In this document: piece by piece, positions 1 to 8,626 of the stretch
Layout of the letters: the number at the start of each line of letters is the position of its first letter
How positions within the stretch are numbered: the first letter of the stretch is position 1
Assembly: GCF_000231385.2 (NCBI RefSeq)
Contig: NC_018515.1
Coordinates: 2,128,501 to 2,192,500 of the forward strand
Direction: 5' to 3'
DNA from: Desulfosporosinus meridiei DSM 13257
Lineage (GTDB): Bacteria; Bacillota; Desulfitobacteriia; Desulfitobacteriales; Desulfitobacteriaceae
DNA: 64,000 nt
Made by a program: the position numbers and the translations under genes
Notes under the pieces: model-generated
What the model saw: only the letters and a program-made list of their open reading frames with translations
The model's database searches: none
What the model was told of the DNA's origin: nothing

Positions 1-36
1 TTGTGGCCAGCTCCTTATTTCTGCAAACGTCATTAC
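1..36 (+). pseudogene. 3' scrap of a DUF4275-like gene
   Basis: The first codons read WPAPYFCKRH. This matches the C-terminal end GPYFCKRHK of the DUF4275-like gene that ends at 1881, and the DNA is alike too. The reading frame runs on to a stop at 183, past where the family ends, so the original stop is lost. The rest of the gene lies outside the window, so whether this is a tail of a live gene or a scrap cannot be settled. Confidence 0.4.
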
Positions 37-487
37 TCGGCGGAACATATTGAGCTGGCATTTATTGTTGTTCCGCCTATGTTCCATGACCCTTCGCAAA
101 ACGACAAAAGTTTCGCCGACCTCTGTAATCGAGCAAGCCTACTTGTTTTTTGTTTGACAATACCGTTGGTCAGGTTATTTTGAAACAGCGTTGTTGTTTC
201 GTGAAGACTCTCAAATGATCGTGTAGCTTATCTTGGAGGGCTTAAGAGGGTTGAGTATTTTAATACAGAATATTAAATACCATGAACAGTACGGGAAACT
301 ACATTCATTATTGTTGGAGTTTATAATATTTCGCTAATGTGCGCTAATCTCCTAAATCTCTATGCTGATGGGTATTCAAAAAAGGTATAGCTGTCTCATA
401 CATTCTACTTAATTATCTAATGCTGTGCTTTTGACGCAATGGTATAAAAGCGTAAGCAGAATTTAAACGTAGAGGAGTGACACTATT
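37..487. other. non-coding stretch, no gene seen
   Basis: No convincing gene. There is an inverted repeat GCGGAAC/GTTCCGC around 49-97 and otherwise AT-rich sequence. The ribosome binding site AGAGGAGTGAC just before 488 belongs to the next gene. Confidence 0.4.
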
Positions 488-802
488 ATGGATGTATTGT
501 CTGGTCTTGGAATCATTTTATTGGGATTGATTGCGTGGATATTTCCCATAGTAAATCTCGCAAGGCGTAAAAAATCAGAAAACAAAAGCTGGGTTGCCTT
601 TTCCTTAACAAGCGTTAGCGCGTGTGCCATCACGTTGTTTATACAGATAGTATCGTTAAATCATCTGGTAGATATAGAGGATTGGTCTGCAATTATGGAT
701 ACTACGAATGCGCTGGTACTTGTATCCTCGGTTTACCTATTCATTACGCTTGCATTAAATTTAATTGCGTTTTTGGTATATAGTATAATCCAAAAAAAAT
801 AA
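488..802 (+). CDS. small three-helix membrane protein, unknown function
   Basis: A 104-residue protein with three hydrophobic stretches, at about residues 5-23, 40-58 and 74-98. A short charged loop RRKKSENKS follows the first helix, so the loop is probably cytoplasmic. The start is fixed by AGAGGAGTGAC eight bases upstream. I do not recognise a named family, though such proteins are common as single genes in Firmicutes. It lies among other small membrane or secreted proteins with no evident shared pathway. No catalytic motif is visible. Being a real gene is well supported by the RBS and length; function is unknown. Confidence 0.65.
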   Translation: MDVLSGLGIILLGLIAWIFPIVNLARRKKSENKSWVAFSLTSVSACAITLFIQIVSLNHLVDIEDWSAIMDTTNALVLVSSVYLFITLALNLIAFLVYSIIQKK

Positions 803-872
803 GCACAAAGTCTGCTATTTAGTTTTTAATATTAAATTGAAAACTTATATAACTTGGAGGAAAATCTAAAAA

Positions 873-1331
873 ATGAAAATCTATAATAGAAAAGGTTTTT
901 GGAGTGGTATATTCTTTCTGCTAGCAGCAGTTGCCTATATTATACTTTTGATAAATGATCCCCATGATATAAATACTGTAAGCAATGTTAAAAGCATCTT
1001 CTTCGCTATTTTATGTGTATTATTTGGTGTTAGTCAGGTATATAGAGGTTTAGATAGTAAGTGTACTAAAGAGGATGAACAAAATGACGATGAAAGAAGA
1101 AAATTAGTTACACTCAAGGCTGAAAGCAGTGCTTTCAAAATCACCTTTAATATATTTCTTGCCCTAACTGCGTTATTAATACTTGCCATAGGAGTTACAA
1201 AATATAAGGGCTTGATGGATTTAACGATATATAATGGCTTACTAGGGATTTTTGTAGGAGTGGCAATTGTGCCATCGATTATGTTTATTGCTATTATAGG
1301 TGCCGATATTTATCACGATAGACGCACTTAA
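873..1331 (+). CDS. four-helix membrane protein with DDER-LVTLKA motif
   Basis: A 152-residue integral membrane protein. Hydrophobic helices lie at about 9-28, 39-57, 89-108 and 119-143. Between helices two and three is an acidic cytoplasmic loop ending DDERRKLVTLKAESSAFKI. The pattern DERxxLVxLKAxS recurs in small Firmicute membrane proteins of the DUF2178/DUF3796 type, which often sit beside XRE regulators, but no regulator is adjacent here. RBS is TTGGAGGAAAATC. Function is unknown; the family link is from memory of the motif only. Confidence 0.65.
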   Translation: MKIYNRKGFWSGIFFLLAAVAYIILLINDPHDINTVSNVKSIFFAILCVLFGVSQVYRGLDSKCTKEDEQNDDERRKLVTLKAESSAFKITFNIFLALTALLILAIGVTKYKGLMDLTIYNGLLGIFVGVAIVPSIMFIAIIGADIYHDRRT

Positions 1332-1453
1332 CAATAAATCAATCAAGGGCTTGCTCTGGGGTTGATGCCTTTAAAAATCATTAAATCCATGAATATCTAA
1401 AAACCTAGTTAGAAGTGATTTTTTACATTTATTTCTTTAAAGGGGAATTAAAG

Positions 1454-1881
1454 ATGGGCGATAACTCAAGATTTACAGTTTTAAAACTAAATTCTTTTGA
1501 AACAACAAAGATAAAGAAAATATGGGAAGACTCTTTCGTGCCTATTGGGATAGATAGACAAAAGATCCCTTACGAAGACATGCTTTGGCATATATTCAGC
1601 TACAAAGCAAGGAGTGTGAAAGTGGTGAACAGGCAAGAAATTCCTTTAAAGATATTTTAAAAGATAACTTATATAGCTTCTATCTTTTCCATCAATATAA
1701 AGATACGGGATATATCATTGACAACAAGTTCAGAGCATTTTTATTTGATGATTTGAGCCAATTTATAACCGATCATGAAACAGCAGATATTTATATTACT
1801 GATGAAGAATTTAATTGGACATTTGTCGTAACACATGAAGATGGGTGGCTTGGTCCTTATTTTTGCAAACGTCATAAATAA
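1454..1881 (+). pseudogene. DUF4275-like protein, frameshifted
   Basis: The N-terminal half starts at ATG 1454 (RBS AGGGGAATTAAAG) and reads MGDNSRFTVLKLNSF to LWHIFSYKARS. The C-terminal half continues one frame back, as ESGEQARNSFKDIL to the end GPYFCKRHK. The two halves join near 1605-1625, so one base is missing relative to an intact gene. The joined protein would be about 142 residues and resembles the DUF4275 family of small Bacillales/Clostridia proteins (LWHxFSYxxR, THED.GPYF). Function of the family is unknown. A sequencing error is a possible alternative to true decay. Confidence 0.6.
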
Positions 1882-1960
1882 GTAGATTAGTTAGGTTTTA
1901 TAATAAGCTCTTCAATAAACCCAGAAACGAATCACATTTAAAATGTAGTGAGGCGATAAT

Positions 1961-2425
1961 ATCATTACTAAAAAGGTCATAACGGATATAATTCTGTTAC
2001 TGCTATTAGGTGTTGGAATTATTGCATACTTCGCAATCAATACTGGTATTCCTAAAGAAGCACCAGTTCCAATCGTTAAATATAATAATTTAAAGATTCC
2101 GACCGTGGAGTCTATGTACAATTGGTTTGAAGAAAAAAAGGGCGGAAATAGTAATCTAAACCCCGCTCCCGAAGAAACAACAAAGAATATTGACGCTATT
2201 GCAGTTGAACCGAATAGTAACATAACGATCAGATTTGATACCAAATACCAACCAAAACAGATAGAAATAATACACTGGGACCAAGGAGAAATTGAGTCGA
2301 AAGTAATCCTAAATAATGAGAAATTTAGTACACCTACTATACCAGGTACATATGTTTACGAAATTATAGGTAGATGGGATGACACCCATGACTCTGCACA
2401 TTCATTTCGGATAGAAGTAAAGTAA
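1961..2425 (+). CDS. signal-anchored secreted protein, apparent ATC start
   Basis: The open frame extends upstream of the first GTG (2105) to an in-frame stop at 1949. It encodes ITKKVITD, a hydrophobic anchor LLLLLGVGIIAYFAI, then GIPKEAPVPIVKYN. This N-terminal pattern (anchor, KEAPVPxVK, IPTV) is typical of a family of small exported Firmicute proteins, so the upstream part is genuine. GAGG at 1950-1953 is spaced seven bases from ATC 1961, where an ATG is expected. The mature part ends GTYVYEIIGRWDD with a beta-rich look. 154 residues; function unknown. Confidence 0.6.
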   Translation: MITKKVITDIILLLLLGVGIIAYFAINTGIPKEAPVPIVKYNNLKIPTVESMYNWFEEKKGGNSNLNPAPEETTKNIDAIAVEPNSNITIRFDTKYQPKQIEIIHWDQGEIESKVILNNEKFSTPTIPGTYVYEIIGRWDDTHDSAHSFRIEVK

Positions 2426-2465
2426 AAATAGAAGTAGAAATGCGTTAAAGTATTCAGTCTAGTCG

Positions 2466-2560
2466 CTTATCCAATAGGATAAGGGGCAGATTGAGGGACA
2501 GTCCTAGGAAACCCGGGGACTTTACTTTTGAATTCAAATAATCTTTACCCTGGGAGAGGA
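2466..2560. other. short hairpins upstream of the glycosidase gene
   Basis: CTTATCC/GGATAAG (about 2466-2483) and AAATAATC/GATTATTT (about 2535-2562) form two small stem-loops in the leader of the next gene. No U-tract follows, so they are not clear terminators; role unknown. Confidence 0.3.
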
Positions 2561-2631
2561 TTATTTAGGAAGATGTGGAATGTATTGATAAGCTGAATCT
2601 TATTAGTGAAAAAATATCCGAGGAGAACTAA

Positions 2632-5067
2632 ATGACTTATTTAAAAAAAGTACTTGTAAGCTTTCTGACAACAGTCTGCGCTGTCCTGACAATCTCTGGC
2701 ACAGCGGTTGCCCAATCAAAAACTCTCTATGAGACTAGAGTTCAGCAGACCATAACCGCTGGAGCAACTCTGGAACATATTTCGCGGTTTACAGCAGACG
2801 GGTGGTTAAATATCAAAGTATTACGTATTGATACCACAAATCCTAACATCAAAATAGATACCTTGGCTAATAGCTGGATCACAGATCCACTTTCTACTGT
2901 ACTTGCCTTAGCCCAGGAAAACAATGCCGTAGCTGCCGTGAACGCCAGTTTCTTCAATCCCATGGGTGGCGGTACCGGATATCCTGACGGACCCTTTGTA
3001 CAAGGAGGAGACCTCGTAGCCACCACCGGTTGGTACAATCAAAACAATGATGAAATGGCTTCCCTCTCTCTGGATAATGCTGGTCAGATACTTTTTAATT
3101 ATTGGAGAAACTCCCTTGCCTTGACCGGATTAAACAATGTTTCATTTGCGGTGACTCAGTACAACCAGCCTAGCCGTCAGCAATATAAGGATATTACCGT
3201 GTTGGATAATAAATGGGGACCCGCCACCCTCGGTGCCTCAGAAACCTATCCGGATTTAGTGGAGATTCTTGTCTCCCAAGGACGGGTGATAGAAATTCGC
3301 CAAGCTTTGCCTGCCGCAACAATACCTGCCAAAGGTTATGTGGTGATTTCCCGGGGAGAACAAGCTGCTAAACTTCTGGAAAGCTTCAAGATGGGAGATC
3401 CTGCACAATTCACTATTACCTCTAACCCAGACTGGTCTGATCTGCAAATGTCAGCAACCGGGTCTTCCTTGCTGGTCAAGGACGGTCAGATTCCTGAGAC
3501 CTTTTCTTATAGCACCGGCAGTTTTGACAAGAAAAACCCCCGTACTTTAGCAGGGAGCTCTGAGGATAGGAAACAACTGATTTTGGTCACGATCGATGGC
3601 CGACAAGATAATAGTATCGGTCTTACCCAGAGTGAGTCCGCTCAACTCATGGAGGAATTGGGAGCCTACAATGCCCTGATTTTTGATGGCGGCGGATCTA
3701 CTACCATGGTAGCCAGAAAGCCGGGAACTTCCACCTTAGACCTGGTCAACATACCTTCTGAAGGTTCTTTGCGTTCTGTTGCCAACGGAATCGGAATTTT
3801 TTCTCAGGCCTCTTCCGGTTCGCTGGCGAAGCTGATCTTAGAAACCGAGGATCCTAATGTTTTTGTTCATACTTCGAGAAACTATACACTTAGGGGAGTG
3901 GATAGTTTCGCTAATCCGGTCAAGATTAATCCTCAACAGATAAAATGGAGGGTGAGCGGGATTAAAGGGAGATTTAGAGATAACCAGTTTCAGCCCACTT
4001 CGGTAGGCAAGGGTAAAATAATTGCCCAAGTGGGGAAATTAACAGCCGAGTTGGATATCCGTTCTTTAAGTGCTCCTGTCAAGCTTAAGCTCAGTTCAGA
4101 TAAGATAGACTTACCTCTTGGACAGAGCCAAACCATCCAGGTAACTGGCTACGACCAACAGGGCTTCCAAGGAAAAATTCAGCCGAAAGATGTTCAGTGG
4201 GCAGTAAGTGGGAAAATAGGAGATCTCAAGGAGGGAATCTTTAAAGCCACGGCAGTTGGTGCAGGCTATATCAAGTCCAGCGTAGGGGGCGTAAATGCCT
4301 ATATTGCTGCAGAGGTCTATGAAAACGCTACAGATACAATTGATTCCTTCGATGACGACCTGCCTTCCCCGGTAATTGAGCAAAGGGAAATACCTCAGAA
4401 TACAAGCCCCAAAGATGATGCCAACAGGAGAACAGATTTTAGATCAGGTCCGGAAAGTTTTAAGTTTTCCGTTTTTGCTAGCCGGCAGGCAAGCTATAAT
4501 CCTATGGAAGAGCAATTGTTGAACAAAATGACCGGATATATTAATGAAAATTTAGACATGGCAGTATATACAGGAAGTCAAGCCCCAACTGCTGACAGAG
4601 ACGTGTCCAAACCTGCCCTGATTTCTAAGAATGAATATAAAACCTATGCTTATAAGAACTCCAGCTTTATTCAGTTGGATGTCAGTCAGGGGGGACTGCG
4701 CAGAAGTGATCCTGAACAATGGCTATGGTTATTTGAGGAGTTAGACAACCTGACCGGCAGTAATGTATTTGTCGTCATGTCAGCTGCTCCCGTAACTTTC
4801 ATTAATGCCAAAGAAAGTGAATTACTCAAGGATACCTTGGCCGAATATCGGGAGAAAACCGGAAAGAATGTCTGGGTCTTGTTTTCGGGAGATGTCAATC
4901 AAAGTGAGCTGGATAGGGGAGTGCGGTATATTTCCTGCGCTGGTTTTAGTACCCCGGAGTTTTCCCCGGAAAAGCCAACTGCAGCAAAATATCTTGAGGT
5001 AACGGTAATGGAGAATGATATTACCTATGAATTCAAAGATCTTTTAGGAGAGGGTATAACCCAATAG
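2632..5067 (+). CDS. secreted phosphodiester glycosidase (NAGPA) with Ig-like repeats
   Basis: 811 residues. A signal peptide ends at about AVA-Q (27/28). The NAGPA/phosphodiester-glycosidase domain spans about 60-390, with NASFFNP near 104, VTIDGRQDNS near 319 and DGGGSTTM at 352. This domain is expected to cleave sugar-1-phosphodiester bonds in cell-surface glycans. Residues about 395-570 look like two bacterial Ig-like (BIG2) repeats. The last 200 residues resemble a further extracellular domain that I cannot name. RBS CCGAGGAGAACTAA. A terminator follows, so it is a single-gene unit, but its domain recurs in the next two-gene block. A decayed copy of its C-terminal region lies at 17427-17542. 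Confidence 0.8.
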   Translation: MTYLKKVLVSFLTTVCAVLTISGTAVAQSKTLYETRVQQTITAGATLEHISRFTADGWLNIKVLRIDTTNPNIKIDTLANSWITDPLSTVLALAQENNAVAAVNASFFNPMGGGTGYPDGPFVQGGDLVATTGWYNQNNDEMASLSLDNAGQILFNYWRNSLALTGLNNVSFAVTQYNQPSRQQYKDITVLDNKWGPATLGASETYPDLVEILVSQGRVIEIRQALPAATIPAKGYVVISRGEQAAKLLESFKMGDPAQFTITSNPDWSDLQMSATGSSLLVKDGQIPETFSYSTGSFDKKNPRTLAGSSEDRKQLILVTIDGRQDNSIGLTQSESAQLMEELGAYNALIFDGGGSTTMVARKPGTSTLDLVNIPSEGSLRSVANGIGIFSQASSGSLAKLILETEDPNVFVHTSRNYTLRGVDSFANPVKINPQQIKWRVSGIKGRFRDNQFQPTSVGKGKIIAQVGKLTAELDIRSLSAPVKLKLSSDKIDLPLGQSQTIQVTGYDQQGFQGKIQPKDVQWAVSGKIGDLKEGIFKATAVGAGYIKSSVGGVNAYIAAEVYENATDTIDSFDDDLPSPVIEQREIPQNTSPKDDANRRTDFRSGPESFKFSVFASRQASYNPMEEQLLNKMTGYINENLDMAVYTGSQAPTADRDVSKPALISKNEYKTYAYKNSSFIQLDVSQGGLRRSDPEQWLWLFEELDNLTGSNVFVVMSAAPVTFINAKESELLKDTLAEYREKTGKNVWVLFSGDVNQSELDRGVRYISCAGFSTPEFSPEKPTAAKYLEVTVMENDITYEFKDLLGEGITQ

Positions 5068-5083
5068 GTGATTTTCCAGAATT

Positions 5084-5130
5084 AACAGGACCCTTTCTCT
5101 GTCGTAGGAATGGGTCCTGTTTTAGTTTTA
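5084..5130 (+). terminator. rho-independent terminator
   Basis: AACAGGACCC (5084-5093) pairs with GGGTCCTGTT (5112-5121) and is followed by TTAGTTTT. It ends the secreted glycosidase unit. Confidence 0.8.
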
Positions 5131-5229
5131 ATAATCCAAGGGGAGGCAAGCTCAGTGATCCTGGGAGATCTTGTAAGGGTTAAGCAACGGTAACCGGACT
5201 GGAACGCCTAGAAAGTTCAGAAAATATGC

Positions 5230-5258
5230 TTGACAGTAATCGATTACAGTTGTAGTAT
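5230..5258 (+). promoter_or_regulatory. sigma-A promoter of the blaI-M56 operon
   Basis: TTGACA (5230-5235), 17 bases, TAGTAT (5253-5258). Both operator motifs described next overlap or abut it, which fits repression by the first gene product. Confidence 0.7.
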
Positions 5259-5278
5259 ACTATCAACTACATGTGTAA
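5244..5278 (+). promoter_or_regulatory. two BlaI/MecI-type operators
   Basis: TACAGTTGTA (5245-5254) and TACATGTGTA (5268-5277) both have the TACA-N2-TGTA form of the BlaI/MecI operator core. They lie 23 bp apart centre to centre, about two helical turns, one in the spacer/-10 and one just after it. This is the arrangement expected for autorepression. It also shows that ATG 5271 is inside an operator and is not the start codon. Confidence 0.7.
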
Positions 5279-5303
5279 ACTTAAACTGAGAGGAGATCCA
5301 ACT

Positions 5304-5681
5304 TTGAAAAACATACCCAATATATCTGATGCAGAATGGGAAGTTATGAAGATCTGTTGGTTGAAGTCGGCACCATGTACCGCAAATGAAATTGTTAAGG
5401 CTTTAGAAGAACCGACAGATTGGAAACCAAACACGATTAAGACTTTAATTGGGAGACTCGTGAAAAAAGGGGCTCTCGGTTTCAAAGAAGAGGGCAGGGT
5501 TTATATCTACTATCCGTTGGTGACCGAGCAAGAGTGTATCCAAGCAGAGAGTAAGTCTTTTCTCACTCGAGTTTTTGGCGGAGCTCTAAAGCCCATGCTG
5601 GTTAACTTTCTTAAAGATGAAAAACTCTCTCAGGACGACATTGAAGAACTAAAACGACTCCTTGAAGACAGGAAGGAGTAA
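5304..5681 (+). CDS. BlaI/MecI-family transcriptional repressor
   Basis: 125 residues starting at TTG 5304 behind AGAGGAGAT. The N-terminal winged helix reads ISDAEWEVMKICW and TIKTLIGRLVKKG, followed by the wing GRVYIYYPLV, as in BlaI/MecI/CopY repressors. The C-terminal third is the dimerisation region that is cleaved in BlaI relatives. It ends four bases before the M56 protease gene, so they are co-transcribed, as in bla/mec loci. Likely represses its own operon through the two TACA-N2-TGTA sites upstream. No beta-lactamase is present. Target genes probably include the NAGPA proteins. Confidence 0.85.
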   Translation: MKNIPNISDAEWEVMKICWLKSAPCTANEIVKALEEPTDWKPNTIKTLIGRLVKKGALGFKEEGRVYIYYPLVTEQECIQAESKSFLTRVFGGALKPMLVNFLKDEKLSQDDIEELKRLLEDRKE

Positions 5682-5685
5682 AGAG

Positions 5686-7554
5686 ATGCTAACGCTTTCA
5701 CAGGCAAATTATCTAAGCTTCTTCAACTGGGTTTTGATAACATCAGCCAAGGCAAGCATTTTTATCATTTTTCTTCTCGGAGTAAAATTTGTACTTAGAC
5801 ATAAAATCAGAGCAGGATTTCAGTATGTGTTATGGTCAGTATTAATCATTGGTTTAGTGTTGCCATGGACACCCAATAGCCCGATAAGTGTTTATAATTA
5901 CCTCGACTTTTTCCACCTCCAGCAAAAGGTGGCGTCGATCATTGACCGAACCATACCATCATCCTCAGCAAACCTTGCCGACCAACAATCTGCCTTAGAA
6001 TTAGCAGCTGTCGGGGATGGCAATTCTCAGAAGGCTGATGTAAGCGCAGAAACCCTGGGCCCAAGTGAGGAAAAATCAAATACATGGATTTCTTTCCCGT
6101 TCGTTTATAGACTAATGTCTTACATATGGTTATCAGGGGTCTTGATACTGACCATTCTCACAGTGATCGTTAACAAACGATTTTCTAAAAACATTGGACA
6201 TGCATTGGTGACTGATCAAGGTTTGCTTTCGGAGTTCAACAAGCTCAAAGTAGATTTAAAGATAAAAACGGAGATTCCTCTCTTAAAGTCGAGGCAGGTA
6301 AACAGCCCATCATTATTAGGCTTGAGCCGCCCCAGGTTGCTATTACCCATTGGAATTGAGGAAAGGTTTAGTTTGGAACAGTTAAATCATATCTTTTTAC
6401 ATGAGCTTATCCATTTTAAACGTAAGGACGTTTGGATAAATTGCTTAACCCAGCTGTTGATTATCTGTCACTGGTTTAACCCACTAATTTGGTACGCTTT
6501 TTACCGGATGCGGGAAGACCAGGAGATATCCTGTGATGCTCTAGCGACAGCCCGGATAGATGCGGAGCATTGCAGCGACTACGCTTATACACTTCTCAAG
6601 CTGGCAGAGACATATTCTGCAGCCCCTCGCCTGGCAGGTATGGCAAGTTTGTGTGGCTCAAATTCACAAATCAAGAAGAGACTAATCATGATTAAAAGCA
6701 GAGAGGATCATCGATCTTCAGCTAAATGGTCATTGCTGGGAGTTGTGGCAATAGGAGTACTAGCCTTAACGTCATTTGCCAGTCCTCAAGTGATGGCCAA
6801 CCCCCCTTTATATGAAAAAGAACCGGAACAAGCAATCGGACTACCCAAAGAGTTTAGCGATATAAGCTCGGGAGTCATAGTGGAGGATATCTCAGGTGAA
6901 AATTTCAAAGGCAAAGTGATGTTGATCAAGGATCCTACCCGAATAAAATTAGCCGTTACTAAAGATATTGGGGTTATGGGAGAGCGGGTTAGCGAGCTCG
7001 TCAAAGCTAGGGGAGCCATCGCCGGAATTAATGCCGGAGGGTTTTATGACCCAAATGGTAAAGGGAACGGAGCTTTTCCCGACGGGTTAACTGTGCAGAA
7101 CGGGAAACTGGTCGACAATAATGTGGGAGAAGACGAAGTCAATATTGTGGGATTTGATGACCAGGGAAAACTGGTTCTGGGCAAGATGAGGGCCAATCAA
7201 TTGGAAGCTCGACACATTCGAGAAGCTGTATCCTTTGCACCTAATCTTATTGTAGGGGGCAAATCTGTAATTTTAGAAGATGATGGCTGGGGAATTGCCC
7301 CGCGCACCGGTATCGGTCAGAGGGCGGATGGTACTGTGATTTTCGTTGTTATCGACGGACGCCAGCCTACTTGGAGTATCGGGGCGACTTTAAGTGACCT
7401 TACGAAAGTTTTTGAGGATTATCACGCCGTTAATGCGGTCAATCTCGATGGCGGTTCTTCCTCAGAAATGGTCTTTCAAGGTAAAGTTCAGAATAAACTT
7501 CCGAACGTTTTTGGGGAACGCTATGTTTCCACAGCCTTTGTAGTTACCCCTTAG
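5686..7554 (+). CDS. BlaR1-like M56 peptidase fused to NAGPA domain
   Basis: 622 residues from ATG 5686 (RBS GGAAGG). The N-terminal part is a BlaR1/MecR1-type M56 metalloprotease: helices at about 8-30, 40-58 and 136-160, zinc motif HELIHF at 239-243, and downstream EDQEISCDALA. A fourth helix at about 345-362 precedes an extracellular part. Where BlaR1 carries a penicillin-binding sensor, this protein carries a phosphodiester-glycosidase domain (about 400-622): GAIAGINAGGFYDPNG, VVIDGRQPTWSIG and NLDGGSSSEM (D588). Inference: the outside domain binds or processes a glycan phosphodiester and the inside protease inactivates the upstream BlaI-like repressor. Similar fusions occur in Firmicutes as I recall; function is untested. 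Confidence 0.8.
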   Translation: MLTLSQANYLSFFNWVLITSAKASIFIIFLLGVKFVLRHKIRAGFQYVLWSVLIIGLVLPWTPNSPISVYNYLDFFHLQQKVASIIDRTIPSSSANLADQQSALELAAVGDGNSQKADVSAETLGPSEEKSNTWISFPFVYRLMSYIWLSGVLILTILTVIVNKRFSKNIGHALVTDQGLLSEFNKLKVDLKIKTEIPLLKSRQVNSPSLLGLSRPRLLLPIGIEERFSLEQLNHIFLHELIHFKRKDVWINCLTQLLIICHWFNPLIWYAFYRMREDQEISCDALATARIDAEHCSDYAYTLLKLAETYSAAPRLAGMASLCGSNSQIKKRLIMIKSREDHRSSAKWSLLGVVAIGVLALTSFASPQVMANPPLYEKEPEQAIGLPKEFSDISSGVIVEDISGENFKGKVMLIKDPTRIKLAVTKDIGVMGERVSELVKARGAIAGINAGGFYDPNGKGNGAFPDGLTVQNGKLVDNNVGEDEVNIVGFDDQGKLVLGKMRANQLEARHIREAVSFAPNLIVGGKSVILEDDGWGIAPRTGIGQRADGTVIFVVIDGRQPTWSIGATLSDLTKVFEDYHAVNAVNLDGGSSSEMVFQGKVQNKLPNVFGERYVSTAFVVTP

Positions 7555-7592
7555 AGTGAGGTTTCATTGATCATGATCTTAAGGGAGGCAGC

Positions 7593-8549
7593 ATGAGGAA
7601 AAATCGAAAAATACGGCCCAAAATGATGCTTGTTTTTATGATCTTTAATCTGGTTTTCTCCGTAATCTTGTTTCCCTTTACCGTTTTGTGGGGGCCATTT
7701 GAAGCAACGAAAACTTTAGCGGTTGGATCTATTCTCTCTTCTAGACATCCACAGGTTGTTAAGGCGTTTCTCTCGGATGAGGAAATTAGCGAGATTGTTA
7801 ACAAATATGACAGCGCAGCAACGCCCTGTCCAACCTGGCATACTGTTTCAGATGCATCCACTGGTATCACGATTGAAGATATTAACGCTAAGGCATTTAA
7901 AGGTAAAGTAATGCTCATAAAGGATCCCAAACGGATAAAAGTGGCTGTGACAAAAGAATTGGAGGTTAGAGGTGAACGGGTAAGTGACTTCGTTAAAGAC
8001 ACTGGGGCTATTGCGGGAATAAATGGCGGAGGGTTTTATGACCCCAATGGTGCAGGAAATGGAGGGTTTCCTGACGGATTAACCATTCATAATGGAGAAA
8101 TCGTCCATAACAGTATTGGCGACAAGAGTACAGACATTGTGGCCCTTGATAAAGAGGGTAAACTGATCGTTGGACAAATAAAGGCTGATGACGTTAAAAA
8201 GAAAAATATTCAGGAAGGGGTATCGTTCTGGCCAGCCTTAATAAAAGACGGAAAACGAGGGGAATTTCAAGACTCTTTTTGGGGCGTTGCACCACGAACT
8301 GCCATCGGACAGAAAGCAGATGGCACGATTATTCTCGTCGTAATTGATGGTCGCCAACCAACTTGGAGTTGGGGAGCAAAAATGAGCGACCTCTATAACC
8401 TTTTCAGGGATTATGATGCAGTGGATGCGGCCAATCTGGATGGCGGTTCTTCTACAGAACTCTTTTATAACGGAAAAGTGATTAATAAACTTTGGAACTG
8501 GGCTGGTGAACGCTACCTGCCAACGGCATTTGTGGTCATGCCAGAATAG
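7593..8549 (+). CDS. membrane-anchored phosphodiester glycosidase (NAGPA)
   Basis: 318 residues. A single N-terminal anchor (about 12-32, MLVFMIFNLVFSVILF) is followed by a NAGPA domain from about 95 to the end. The domain is clearly paralogous to the C-terminal half of the preceding M56 fusion: GAIAGINGGGFYDPNG, VVIDGRQPTWSWG, NLDGGSSTELF (D283) and GERYLPTAFVV all align. It looks like the sensor domain freed from the protease. RBS AAGGGAGGCAGC; 38 bases after the previous gene with no terminator, so probably the same operon. Predicted to act outside the membrane on a sugar phosphodiester; substrate unknown. Confidence 0.8.
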   Translation: MRKNRKIRPKMMLVFMIFNLVFSVILFPFTVLWGPFEATKTLAVGSILSSRHPQVVKAFLSDEEISEIVNKYDSAATPCPTWHTVSDASTGITIEDINAKAFKGKVMLIKDPKRIKVAVTKELEVRGERVSDFVKDTGAIAGINGGGFYDPNGAGNGGFPDGLTIHNGEIVHNSIGDKSTDIVALDKEGKLIVGQIKADDVKKKNIQEGVSFWPALIKDGKRGEFQDSFWGVAPRTAIGQKADGTIILVVIDGRQPTWSWGAKMSDLYNLFRDYDAVDAANLDGGSSTELFYNGKVINKLWNWAGERYLPTAFVVMPE

Positions 8550-8626
8550 TAGCACCGAATGTAGGAAGCCTTGCAGCTCTCTCTTAAAGGATCAAAGTAA
8601 TTACCGTTATAGAAGGAGAAGTATAG

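Noticed and set aside
5271-5303. Upstream ATG start for the BlaI gene
   Set aside because: It lies inside an operator and before the RBS AGAGGAGAT; TTG 5304 fits better.
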